Positions 23,669 to 30,926 of a stretch of 44,767 bases of DNA are shown in pieces (within the stretch, counting starts at the first letter, position 1; each line of letters begins with the position of its first letter). This stretch comes from Edaphosphingomonas laterariae (GTDB taxonomy: Bacteria > Pseudomonadota > Alphaproteobacteria > Sphingomonadales > Sphingomonadaceae): positions 1 through 44,767 of the forward strand of contig NZ_FZOS01000028.1 in the NCBI RefSeq assembly GCF_900188165.1, written 5' to 3'. A program made the position numbers and the translations under genes. The notes beneath the pieces were generated by a model that had not been told where the DNA came from, did not search any database, and saw only the letters and a program-made list of their open reading frames with translations.

Positions 23669-25853
23669 CGGCACAATCAAGATCGCGTCTCCAAATCAGT
23701 CAGAGGGCTGGAACCCCGTGCAGGGGGAAGCCTTCACCAGTCTGCTCAACTCGAACGATGCACTCTCGCAGGACGAGAAGGAATTGCTTCGGCAGGAAAC
23801 GACCAAGATTCTTTCTGACTGTATCGACCCTGCTGAGCAGGAAAATACCAATACCGGCCTTGTCATTGGTTACGTGCAGAGCGGCAAGACTCTCTCTTTC
23901 ACAGGGCTGACCGCGCTCGCACGGGACAATAAATTCCGGCTGGTGATTTTACTGGCGGGAACCACGAATAATCTGGTCGAACAGTCATATGATCGCATTC
24001 GAAGCGATCTGGAGATCGATACCAACCGCCAGTGGAAGCTTTTTTCGACCCAGCAAAAAGGATTTCAGACCGGCGAATTGGAGCGCGTTCAAAGCGAGTT
24101 GACCAAATGGCAGCGCGGCAACCCACGCGCCCGCACCGTGCTGATCGTGTGCATGAAGCAGCACCATCATCTCGATAATTTGGCAAAGCTCATGTCCAAG
24201 CTCGACCTCAAGGGCGTTCCGACACTGATCGTTGATGACGAAGGCGATCAGGCGGGCATCAACACGAAGGCTAAAAAGAACGAGCAAAGCACGACATATG
24301 CGCGAATTCTCGCACTGCGCGACCGCTTTCCCGAACACAGTTATATCCTTTACACGGCAACGCCGCAGGCTCCGCTGCTCATCAGCCGCATCGATACGCT
24401 TTCGCCGGATTTCGGCATGGTGCTCACCCCCGGCGAACAATATGTCGGCGGGCAGGATTTCTTCAGTCCTGCGGGACAGGAAACATACATTGAGACGATC
24501 CTCGCGTCCGAAGTTCCTGATCCGCTTAATCCGCCCGTAAAACCTCCGAAAAGCTTGCTCTCGGCAATGCGGGAGTTTTTTGTCGGGGTCGCGATTGGTT
24601 TGCTCGAAGGGCAGGATCGGAAGGGCAAAAACCGCTCCATGATGATCCATCCGGCTGTCCCGAAAAGTGACCACCTCATGTTCATGCGGTGGGTCAAGCA
24701 GACCAAGGAGGATTGGCGCACGATTCTCGATGATGAGGACCATCCACGCCGCGATGAGGTGCTGCAAGAATTTCGGGTAAGCGCACTCGGTCTATTGAAG
24801 ACCTATTCCTGCGAATTTACGTTCGATGAGATCGCAGAATGTCTCTTGGAAGCAATCGAATCCACGGCGATTCAGGAACTGAATACGCGAGAAAAATCGC
24901 GTATCCCGAGCATTGATTGGAAAGGCGAATATAGCTGGATTCTCATAGGCGGCATTGGCCTTGATCGTGGTTTCACGGTCGAAGGTCTGACAGTGAGTTA
25001 TATGCCGCGTTCAACGGGTGTGGGGAACGCGGATAATATCCAGCAGCGCGCACGCTTTTTTGGATATAAGCGCGGTTATCTGGGACTATGCCGCATCTAT
25101 CTGACGACCGAGAATATCGATGCCTTCACCGATTATGTCAGGCATGAGGAGTCGATCCGCTCGTCGATCAGGCGGCATCTCGAAGAAGGCAAGACGCTCA
25201 AGGATTGGCGGCGAACCTATTTCCTCGACCAGAAGCTCCAACCAACCCGCTCGTCTGTCGTCCTGCTGGAGATGTATCAATCCAAGGGCAAAGGTGGCTG
25301 GATCGCGCCAGCTCACCCGCACGATGACAGCGAAATTTTAGCGGAAAATCGGGAAACGGCGAACGCGATCCTTCGCGACCTTGATCTCTACGAATATGCC
25401 GAGCCGGGCTGGAACGAAAAGCAGGCGGTTCCTGCCTTTAGCGATTCCATCCGTTTGGCTGATTTCCTGCCGCACTTCGGGCGGCTGCGATACAAATGGC
25501 CTGACGACAATATGGAGCATTCTTCGTTGATGCTCATGCTGGATCGGCTTGTTGCTGAAGAACCCGATGCAACCTGTAGTTTTTATGCGTTCTCGGGGCC
25601 TTGGTCTGGGGTCGATGCTATTCGCTCACTTAATGATGAGCAGCCAGCAAAAATCAAAAATCTCTTTCAGGGCTCGAACGCCCGCACAAATTATCCCGGT
25701 GCGCGGGCGCTGATTTCACAGAGCGACGTGACGTTCCAGCTTCACCGCTACAATTTGCAAACAAGTAATGGAAAGCGGACGCTCCGCGATGTGCCGGTGT
25801 TTGCTGTCCATTTCCCGGATAAGCTGATCGAGCGGGTCTGGATCGAGCGGTAG
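23661..25853 (+). CDS. Z1-domain protein, superfamily II helicase-like ATPase
   Basis: 730 residues. Walker A is GYVQSGKT (70-77), with the Z1-characteristic TNTGLVIGYVQSGKT context. Walker B is DDEGD (192-196), motif III is YTATPQAPLL (~231-240), and the C-terminal motif VI region is NIQQRARFFGYK (~459-470). The domain GGIGLDRGFTVEGLTVSYMP just before it is typical of Z1. Z1 proteins are thought to translocate on or remodel DNA for the associated nuclease. The start overlaps the GHKL gene by 8 bp, and 3 bp separate its stop from the next gene. No nuclease motif is visible within it, so cleavage is expected from the neighbour. Confidence 0.93.
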   Translation: MTSGTIKIASPNQSEGWNPVQGEAFTSLLNSNDALSQDEKELLRQETTKILSDCIDPAEQENTNTGLVIGYVQSGKTLSFTGLTALARDNKFRLVILLAGTTNNLVEQSYDRIRSDLEIDTNRQWKLFSTQQKGFQTGELERVQSELTKWQRGNPRARTVLIVCMKQHHHLDNLAKLMSKLDLKGVPTLIVDDEGDQAGINTKAKKNEQSTTYARILALRDRFPEHSYILYTATPQAPLLISRIDTLSPDFGMVLTPGEQYVGGQDFFSPAGQETYIETILASEVPDPLNPPVKPPKSLLSAMREFFVGVAIGLLEGQDRKGKNRSMMIHPAVPKSDHLMFMRWVKQTKEDWRTILDDEDHPRRDEVLQEFRVSALGLLKTYSCEFTFDEIAECLLEAIESTAIQELNTREKSRIPSIDWKGEYSWILIGGIGLDRGFTVEGLTVSYMPRSTGVGNADNIQQRARFFGYKRGYLGLCRIYLTTENIDAFTDYVRHEESIRSSIRRHLEEGKTLKDWRRTYFLDQKLQPTRSSVVLLEMYQSKGKGGWIAPAHPHDDSEILAENRETANAILRDLDLYEYAEPGWNEKQAVPAFSDSIRLADFLPHFGRLRYKWPDDNMEHSSLMLMLDRLVAEEPDATCSFYAFSGPWSGVDAIRSLNDEQPAKIKNLFQGSNARTNYPGARALISQSDVTFQLHRYNLQTSNGKRTLRDVPVFAVHFPDKLIERVWIER

Positions 25854-25856
25854 TCG

Positions 25857-26801
25857 ATGCTGTTCGAGGCCTACACCGAACTCATCCGAAAATTTCCATC
25901 AGGCTGCGCCAGCCTCTACGGCGAAGAGTTGCAGGGGAAGTCAGGCGTCTGGCTCGCGGTCGATGAGCGATCATTCCCATCCTTGTTATTTTCTTGCCTG
26001 CCGTCCGATACGCGAAACGATATCGAATTACGGTTCGTAGGCGTGCAATTTGCGCGTGAATGCGAGATTGGCGTTGACGGTGGTGGTCATGCGAACGGGA
26101 CGTTTAGCATTGTCCGATTGGAAGAAAACGATCCCGACCTCGTTCGGGTCTTTCTTCGGCTACTGGAGGAAACCTTCTGCGGCGACGCACTGACCCCGCT
26201 CACGAATCGCGAAATCAGTGAGCGCATTCTCGAACTGGCGAACCTGTTCAGCCAACTCGAACACTCAGCAAAAGACCTTCTCGGGTTATGGGGCGAATTG
26301 CTGATTATTTCACGAGTTGCCGCTCCTGCGGTGGCAGCCCAGCGCTGGTGTCTGGATCGAAACGCGAAATATGATTTCGTGTGTGATGGCTTCGCGCTGG
26401 AAGTCAAAACGACGCTTAAGTCGTCGCGGGTGCACAGGTTCGCTCTGGCTCAACTGCGCCCCAATGAGGAACTGGCAATTTATGTTGCGTCCATTCAGGC
26501 GATACAGGCGCATGGGGGCACGACGGTTTCCGAGTTGATGGACCGTATTCTGGAGATGATTACGGATGCCGAACTCAGGCGATCTTTCCTCGCCCTTTGT
26601 TTGCTGAAAGGCGGAGAGGATATCTACAAGAGCGGATTGAGACTGCAACTGCTCTCGGCTGAGGGCGGGGTCGCGTACTTCGCGGCAAGCAATATTCCGG
26701 TTCCCTTCGTGGATGCGATATCGCCTATTTCCAACGTCAAGTTCGATGTGTGCCTTGACGATTTACAGCGCGAGGATGGCGAAATACCCATCGATAGGTA
26801 G
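25857..26801 (+). CDS. PD-(D/E)XK motif protein (DUF4420-type), putative restriction nuclease
   Basis: 314 residues and last of the four-gene operon. A restriction-endonuclease core can be read as Asp173 in KYDFVCDG followed by LEVK (181-184), that is D...ExK, with an upstream Glu147 in LLGLWGELLII. The surrounding pattern (hydrophobic helix LLGLWGELLIISRV, then WCLDRNAKYDF, then KTTLKSSRVHRFALAQLRP) is the one I know from DUF4420 proteins that follow Z1 genes. It is the likely DNA-cutting subunit, guided or licensed by the GHKL and Z1 ATPases and blocked by cytosine methylation. The AIPR-family gene that often closes such operons is absent. Confidence 0.88.
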   Translation: MLFEAYTELIRKFPSGCASLYGEELQGKSGVWLAVDERSFPSLLFSCLPSDTRNDIELRFVGVQFARECEIGVDGGGHANGTFSIVRLEENDPDLVRVFLRLLEETFCGDALTPLTNREISERILELANLFSQLEHSAKDLLGLWGELLIISRVAAPAVAAQRWCLDRNAKYDFVCDGFALEVKTTLKSSRVHRFALAQLRPNEELAIYVASIQAIQAHGGTTVSELMDRILEMITDAELRRSFLALCLLKGGEDIYKSGLRLQLLSAEGGVAYFAASNIPVPFVDAISPISNVKFDVCLDDLQREDGEIPIDR

Positions 26802-26835
26802 TTGACGCATCTTTGCTATCCACGTGGCAACGTGG

Positions 26836-27049
26836 CGGCATCCAATCGGCGGACGGTTGGTCGCGGGTATCCAGAGGGGCGGCGACATGCCCCTTGGTCG
26901 GCTCCACGGGCGAAACCGTGGCGCACATCCAATCCGCGTAGGGTTGGCCCCTCGGGAGAGGCTGGGTTCAAAGGGGGCAGGCACGCCCCTTGTCGATGGG
27001 GGAAGGCATACGCTCGTATGCATGTCGGGGAGCGCCGAAGGCTCCCCGA
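26836..27049. repeat. Non-coding array of direct repeats and hairpins after the defence operon
   Basis: No gene fits here. A 22-bp unit beginning CATCCAATC and ending GGTTGG occurs at 26839-26860 and 26926-26947 (19 of 22 identical). Each copy is followed by a GGGGC/GCCCC hairpin (26876-26893 and 26974-26989). Between them lies CCACGG/CCGTGG (26904-26921). Then come GCATACG-CT-CGTATGC (27006-27021) and a perfect 9-bp stem TCGGGGAGC/GCTCCCCGA (27025-27049). This could be a structured RNA, a transfer or replication origin accessory region, or stacked terminators. Confidence 0.55.
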
Positions 27050-27160
27050 TGGCGCGTGAATGGCACTGATCCTGTCTGACCCGTTGTCAGGCTGGATGAG
27101 TTACGTGCAAGCGCCATATAGCCGGAGGGGATGCAACGGGGGACGCGCAGCGGGTTCCCC

Positions 27161-27240
27161 TTGCCAAGATGAGCGTTTGGCAAAACCGGAGCCGCAGGCG
27201 GAGGATTTTGTAATACAAACGCACATCTTGCGGAACGTGC
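27161..27240. other. Candidate origin of transfer (oriT)
   Basis: A perfect 7-bp inverted repeat, TTGCCAA (27161-27167) with TTGGCAA (27177-27183), is followed by a near-palindrome TTTGTA-A-TACAAA (27207-27219). Directly after it comes ACGCACATCTTGCGG (27219-27233). CATCTTG-C resembles the (C/A)ATCCTG nick consensus of MOB-P type relaxases. Inverted repeats beside a nick-like core in a gene-free stretch is oriT architecture. The relaxase gene is far away at the left edge, which weakens the case. Confidence 0.35.
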
Positions 27241-27462
27241 TAACGCATAAAACTGCCCCAAAACCAGCCCTGGGAGGCCCAGCCCTCGCCACACGCCTAT
27301 ATACCGAAACGCGCCATATCGAAACGTATCGACACGGAATTGCCATATCGGTCCCCCCATACGCTGTAACCGCATTTTGACGCGATGCGGCAAATATCCG
27401 CCGCTCTTCCCCCCAACTCCCCTGCAAATAACCCGCAAAGCCCTCCCCAGAAGGAGGGCGCT

Positions 27463-28602
27463 ATGCCGAAGACCAATGAACTGACAGCCGCGATGGTCGG
27501 GAAAATCCTGATCCTCAACATCCTGTTCCATGTGCTCTCGGGCATCTTCACGGGGGTCTGGATTTCAGACCTCGTTGCTCCGACGGGCGAGATGACCTTG
27601 CTGACATGGCTGGAGACCATCATGTCGGCGGTCGCGATTGCGGCGGGCCTTTCATACGGCTCCTACATCGCCCTCACCCATATCCCTACGCTGCCGCGAG
27701 CAAAGCGTAATCAGGTGATGGCGATTTTCGTCGCGGCCTATCTCGCGGTCGCGGTCATGCTCGGGATCGCTTCATCTTCCGTTCTCGCCTCGGCCTCGGG
27801 CGAAGTCGCGCACATGGAAGCGACCCTGACGGCCCAAGCGCAAGCAACGCAGGCGCGCCAGCGTGCCGCTGCGTCGCTTATCAACCGTTCGTCGGTGATG
27901 AATGATTGCGAAAGTTCGGCTGGCAATATGAGCGTCCAAGAGATCGGCACGGGCGTCTATAGCGGTGAAGGCGGCAACGTGGGCCAAGTGGCGACGGCGC
28001 TCACCAATATTAGCGAAGGCTGCGCCAATGCGCGGGCTGCGATATTTGCCAGCCGTGCAAAGCTGGAACGGCTCTTCTTCAGGATCGACCGTCTGCTGAT
28101 CGATACGCGGCGCGTGATCGACAGCGATATGGAGCGCCACGAGAAGATGGTCGCTGTGCGCAAGAACGGCGAGAACTTCACGCGGCTGATGCGGGAAGTG
28201 AACGACGCGCTCCCCGTCGAAGCCATGCAGGCGGTTGCGGACGCGATGCGCAAGGACTGGCTCGCGGCGGGACTGCCGCCGTCCGCTGCCGCTGCGATCA
28301 CGCATAACTTCGACGGCATGGCGGAGGAATTGACCGAAGGTCTGGATGATATTGCGGCCCTGAAGGAAGAGCCGATCCCGACCATGCCTGTCGTGTCGAA
28401 CATGGCCTATCTCGCGCTCTATCCCGAAGCGACCATCGCGGCGATTGCGATTGGTGCGTGTATCGAGCTGATCCCGCTTGGCGGAATCCTGCTCGGGTTC
28501 GTGATGGTCACGCACAGAGGTTCGGGCGGCGGAGGCAGTCAGCCGATGCCGCCTGCCGCTCCAAGCCCGCCACGGCGGGTTGGGCGACCACGAAAAACCT
28601 GA
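27463..28602 (+). CDS. Polytopic membrane protein with large central domain, unknown (transfer region)
   Basis: 379 residues from ATG 27463, with AAGGAGG 6 nt upstream. Membrane helices are apparent at ~12-34, ~48-70, ~86-108 and again at ~330-355. Between the third and fourth is a ~220-residue soluble helical domain with possible coiled coil (MEATLTAQAQATQARQRAAA; SRAKLERLFFRIDRLLIDTR). The C-terminus ends SPPRRVGRPRKT, where GRP flanked by basic residues resembles an AT-hook DNA-binding tail in the cytoplasm. It is followed by a strong terminator. No family is recognised; position in front of the coupling-protein region suggests a transfer-related membrane component. Confidence 0.72.
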   Translation: MPKTNELTAAMVGKILILNILFHVLSGIFTGVWISDLVAPTGEMTLLTWLETIMSAVAIAAGLSYGSYIALTHIPTLPRAKRNQVMAIFVAAYLAVAVMLGIASSSVLASASGEVAHMEATLTAQAQATQARQRAAASLINRSSVMNDCESSAGNMSVQEIGTGVYSGEGGNVGQVATALTNISEGCANARAAIFASRAKLERLFFRIDRLLIDTRRVIDSDMERHEKMVAVRKNGENFTRLMREVNDALPVEAMQAVADAMRKDWLAAGLPPSAAAAITHNFDGMAEELTEGLDDIAALKEEPIPTMPVVSNMAYLALYPEATIAAIAIGACIELIPLGGILLGFVMVTHRGSGGGGSQPMPPAAPSPPRRVGRPRKT

Positions 28603-28623
28603 ACGGAGTGGATCAACGGTGAT

Positions 28624-28655
28624 GCGGGGCGCTGGGGACAGCGCCCCGCACTTTT
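28624..28655 (+). terminator. Strong intrinsic terminator between convergent genes
   Basis: GCGGGGCGCTG (28624-28634) pairs perfectly with CAGCGCCCCGC (28639-28649) across a 4-nt loop, followed by ACTTTT. It serves the membrane-protein gene on the plus strand and abuts the stop of the converging gene at 28657. Confidence 0.8.
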
Positions 28656-28656
28656 G

Positions 28657-29034
28657 TCACCAGCAGCTCGTATAGAAAACGTCCAGTTCGTCGGCGATGG
28701 CTTTGCGTGCCTTTTCGATGAAGGCGAGGTCATCTTCGGCCTCGCTGCCGTCGGATTTTCCGAAGAAAAAGCCTTGGGTGATCGGCAGTGCGTTGCGTCT
28801 GATCGCAAGTTCCAGTTCATCAAGATCGCTGGACGTGAGGGCCACGGGGACGCGGTTGAAGTTTTCGCTGCTGCCGCCCTTGGCGTAGTAGAGTTCTTCC
28901 ATCCAGCCATGCAGGTCCGGGTGCTTGCGCCAATAATGGAGCCGGGCTTCGGCGGGAAAGATGTCGATGTCGAAATCAACATCGCGCTCAAAGAGGTTCG
29001 CTGGTGCGGTGTAGGCATACATATCAAGTCCCAT
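28657..29034 (-). CDS. Small phage/plasmid-type protein (MGLDMYAY family), unknown
   Basis: 125 residues starting MGLDMYAYTA at 29034, with AAGGAG 6-7 nt upstream. Proteins beginning MGLDMYxY, with a following HYWRKHPDLHGWMEELYYAKGG-like segment, are widespread in phages and mobile elements. They are often mis-annotated, and no activity is established that I know of. The C-terminal part is helical and acidic (EDDLAFIEKARKAIADELDV). The family match is to a recognisable pattern, not a function. A perfect 8-bp hairpin stands in the leader (29056-29075). Confidence 0.8.
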   Translation of the reverse strand: MGLDMYAYTAPANLFERDVDFDIDIFPAEARLHYWRKHPDLHGWMEELYYAKGGSSENFNRVPVALTSSDLDELELAIRRNALPITQGFFFGKSDGSEAEDDLAFIEKARKAIADELDVFYTSCW

Positions 29035-29354
29035 AATGGTCTCCTTTTCATTGCACCGCCCGACCATTCGGGCGGCTGATGGAGACCTGCGGCCCACGCC
29101 GTTCTTCGTGCGGGCAACGCCCCAACACGGGGCACGCCAGTGCTGTGGTGCGGACCGGGGCTTGCCCGCCTGAGCGAAGCGGACGGGGGCAAAGGGTGAC
29201 GTGAATTCAGCCGCCAGTGTCGGGGGCAGTGAAGAAGGACGATCCATTCGGAGCATGGGAGTCTCGGCATGCCGCCAAGGCGAAAAGAACCACAGATTGC
29301 GGCAGGCTCGAAAACAAACTATGAAAGCGAAATGTGTTTTTAGGGTGAGCGAGC
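29035..29354. other. Gene-free 320 bp with leader hairpin
   Basis: Shared upstream region of the divergent genes at 29034 (minus) and 29355 (plus). CCGCCCGA (29056-29063) pairs with TCGGGCGG (29068-29075) 22 nt before the minus-strand start codon, close enough to affect ribosome access. G+C-rich imperfect repeats follow to about 29195. No gene seen. Confidence 0.5.
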
Positions 29355-30080
29355 ATGGCGGCGAAATCCAAGGATTCCCGACAGGATACAAAAACGAAAC
29401 GCTCCAGTTCTGATGAAGCGTCAGCCGATGTTGGCGCTGGTCGTCGGATGACGAAAGAAGAGATGAAGAGGTTCACGGCGGATTGGAAGGAACCCGCTCA
29501 GAGGCGCTGGCTCAAGGAACGGATGGAAGAAGTCCGCAGTGCAATCGACAAACGCAAAGAAGAGCAGAGCAAGCGAGACCCAGAATTTTCAAGAATATAT
29601 AGAAATCTCGCGGTAAAAGTATTAAACTATGAAGCCGTGAATAATTATGAAAGACGATTTATTGAACTTATGAAATCGGTTGCGCAAGAGGCAAGTGAAA
29701 CCTCTAGCCTTAGCGACGATTTACCTCAAGTTATTGAAAGTCTTTTGAAGTCTCATTTCAATAGGCATCATCAGTTAAATCCTCCTCCTGTGCCAGAGCG
29801 GAAATACATCCCCAGACAGGATGAAATTATTCCGTTTCTCTATGATGCATGGGGCGATTGGATCGCAAGCGGACACCTCACCAAGCAGGCGCTTAGGCAG
29901 CATGACAAGCGAGCTTATACGGCCTTGCAAAACTGGTTGCGGCATAATGAATTGCCGTCAGAGATTGCTGTTCGCAACAACTGGGAAGTGAACGACGAGT
30001 TCGCCCAGCGCGAATGGTTTCACCGCGATGAAATTGTTCGTGCCACGGGAGCCTTGTATCGCCGCGCCCCCGAAGAATAA
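29355..30080 (+). CDS. Unknown 241-residue charged protein
   Basis: Start ATG at 29355 (MAAKSKDSRQDTKTKRSSSD) with only a weak GAGCGAG site. The N-terminal ~30 residues are Lys/Ser-rich and probably disordered. Residues ~35-75 are strongly helical (WKEPAQRRWLKERMEEVRSA). An AT-richer central part follows (about 29,580-29,760). The C-terminal domain contains LYDAWGDWIASGHLTKQALR, then RAYTALQNWLRHNELPSEIA. It looks like a DNA- or protein-binding helical domain, but I do not recognise the family. Next come three stacked hairpins and the small gene at 30227. Confidence 0.65.
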   Translation: MAAKSKDSRQDTKTKRSSSDEASADVGAGRRMTKEEMKRFTADWKEPAQRRWLKERMEEVRSAIDKRKEEQSKRDPEFSRIYRNLAVKVLNYEAVNNYERRFIELMKSVAQEASETSSLSDDLPQVIESLLKSHFNRHHQLNPPPVPERKYIPRQDEIIPFLYDAWGDWIASGHLTKQALRQHDKRAYTALQNWLRHNELPSEIAVRNNWEVNDEFAQREWFHRDEIVRATGALYRRAPEE

Positions 30081-30130
30081 ACGCACTTCGTCAATGAAGC
30101 GTGTTGACGGTACGTTTCGAATCACGCATA

Positions 30131-30208
30131 ACCTCTTTCTGAGAGGTGGCCATCCCTCGCTCAGACGCTTCAACGGGTGAAGCGTCTCGCAATCCCGCTT
30201 TTCGCGGG
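30131..30208 (+). promoter_or_regulatory. Three consecutive perfect hairpins upstream of the 30227 operon
   Basis: ACCTCT/AGAGGT (30131-30147), AGACGCTTCA (30163-30172) with TGAAGCGTCT (30178-30187), and CCCGC/GCGGG (30194-30208). The 10-bp stem is perfect with a 5-nt loop and has no T-run. The set therefore looks more like a leader RNA element or protein-binding region than a plain terminator. TGAAGCG also occurs at 30095 and 30219. Confidence 0.5.
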
Positions 30209-30226
30209 TGATACGGGAGTGAAGCG

Positions 30227-30409
30227 ATGGCTATGCGTGATGGACGCGCCCTTCGGCGCGGAGTGTTGACCGCTGATCGGCGGGTTTATCCGGCACAGAA
30301 CGACAATGACCTTCCGGCTTGCCGGAACATCCCCTCCTGCGCCCATTGGGTGTGGAAGTATTGGTCACGTTGCGTGGCCTGCCCTTGGCAAAGGGAGGGA
30401 CGAACGTGA
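30227..30409 (+). CDS. Small 60-residue Cys/Trp-rich protein, unknown
   Basis: Starts ATG at 30227 behind GGGAG. The N-terminus is basic (MAMRDGRALRRG), and the C-terminal half carries CRNIPSCAHWVWKYWSRC and CVACPW, with spaced cysteines that could bind metal. The stop overlaps the GTG start of the next gene (30406) by 4 bp, which favours its being translated. No family recognised. Confidence 0.5.
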   Translation: MAMRDGRALRRGVLTADRRVYPAQNDNDLPACRNIPSCAHWVWKYWSRCVACPWQREGRT

Positions 30410-30840
30410 CCGACTGGCTGTCTCCAGAAACGCTCCACGCGCTCGCCGCGAACGATAACGACCTTGAGGGGATCGTCCGCCTTCCTCCACCCCAAAGGCT
30501 GCTGACCAAGGCAGCCATATATCGACTGGCAATAACTTATCGTGCGCTGCTGCCATGCAGCCGTCGTGGCTTTGCCGATCTGCTCTCCGATATTGTCTGG
30601 GAATTCGAGGGCATTGTCCTCGATGCTAGTGGTCGCAGGATCGACCAGCTTGAAATCTGCGTCGATACGATCTTGCGGACCGACGAAGACCCGAGCAACT
30701 CATGGCTTGGCGGGTTTCTGAGATTTGCGGTGTATCAGCCCAAGCAAGCCCCGCAAAAGCGCACGCTGCCGCGTCTGGAACTGCTCTATCTGGCGCTGGC
30801 GATCCGTCACCCCACGGTCGCTGCGCGGGTCATCGCATGA
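30406..30840 (+). CDS. Unknown 144-residue protein
   Basis: GTG start at 30406 (reads TDWLSPETLHALAANDNDLE) with GGGAGG 7 nt upstream and a 4-bp overlap with the small gene before it. Mostly helical; KAAIYRLAITYRALLPCSRR and LEICVDTILRTDEDPSNSWL are likely amphipathic helices. It has no signal peptide or membrane helix and no recognisable motif. It ends before two hairpins that separate it from the coupling-protein operon. Confidence 0.65.
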   Translation: MTDWLSPETLHALAANDNDLEGIVRLPPPQRLLTKAAIYRLAITYRALLPCSRRGFADLLSDIVWEFEGIVLDASGRRIDQLEICVDTILRTDEDPSNSWLGGFLRFAVYQPKQAPQKRTLPRLELLYLALAIRHPTVAARVIA

Positions 30841-30886
30841 ATGATGGGTGGCGTGGGGTTTCCCCCACGCTGCCAGCCTAAATCCG

Positions 30887-30923
30887 GCTCCTGTCTGGTG
30901 AGAACCACCAGACAGGAGCTTTT
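30887..30923 (+). promoter_or_regulatory. Perfect 14-bp hairpin plus T-run overlapping the Shine-Dalgarno of the next gene
   Basis: GCTCCTGTCTGGTG (30887-30900) pairs perfectly with CACCAGACAGGAGC (30906-30919), followed by TTTT (30920-30923). The AGGAG at 30914-30918 is the ribosome site for the ATG at 30927, so it is locked in the stem. The element can act as a terminator for upstream transcription and as a translational lock. A second hairpin, GCGTGGGG/CCCCACGC, lies at about 30851-30870. Confidence 0.75.
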
Positions 30924-30926
30924 GCC

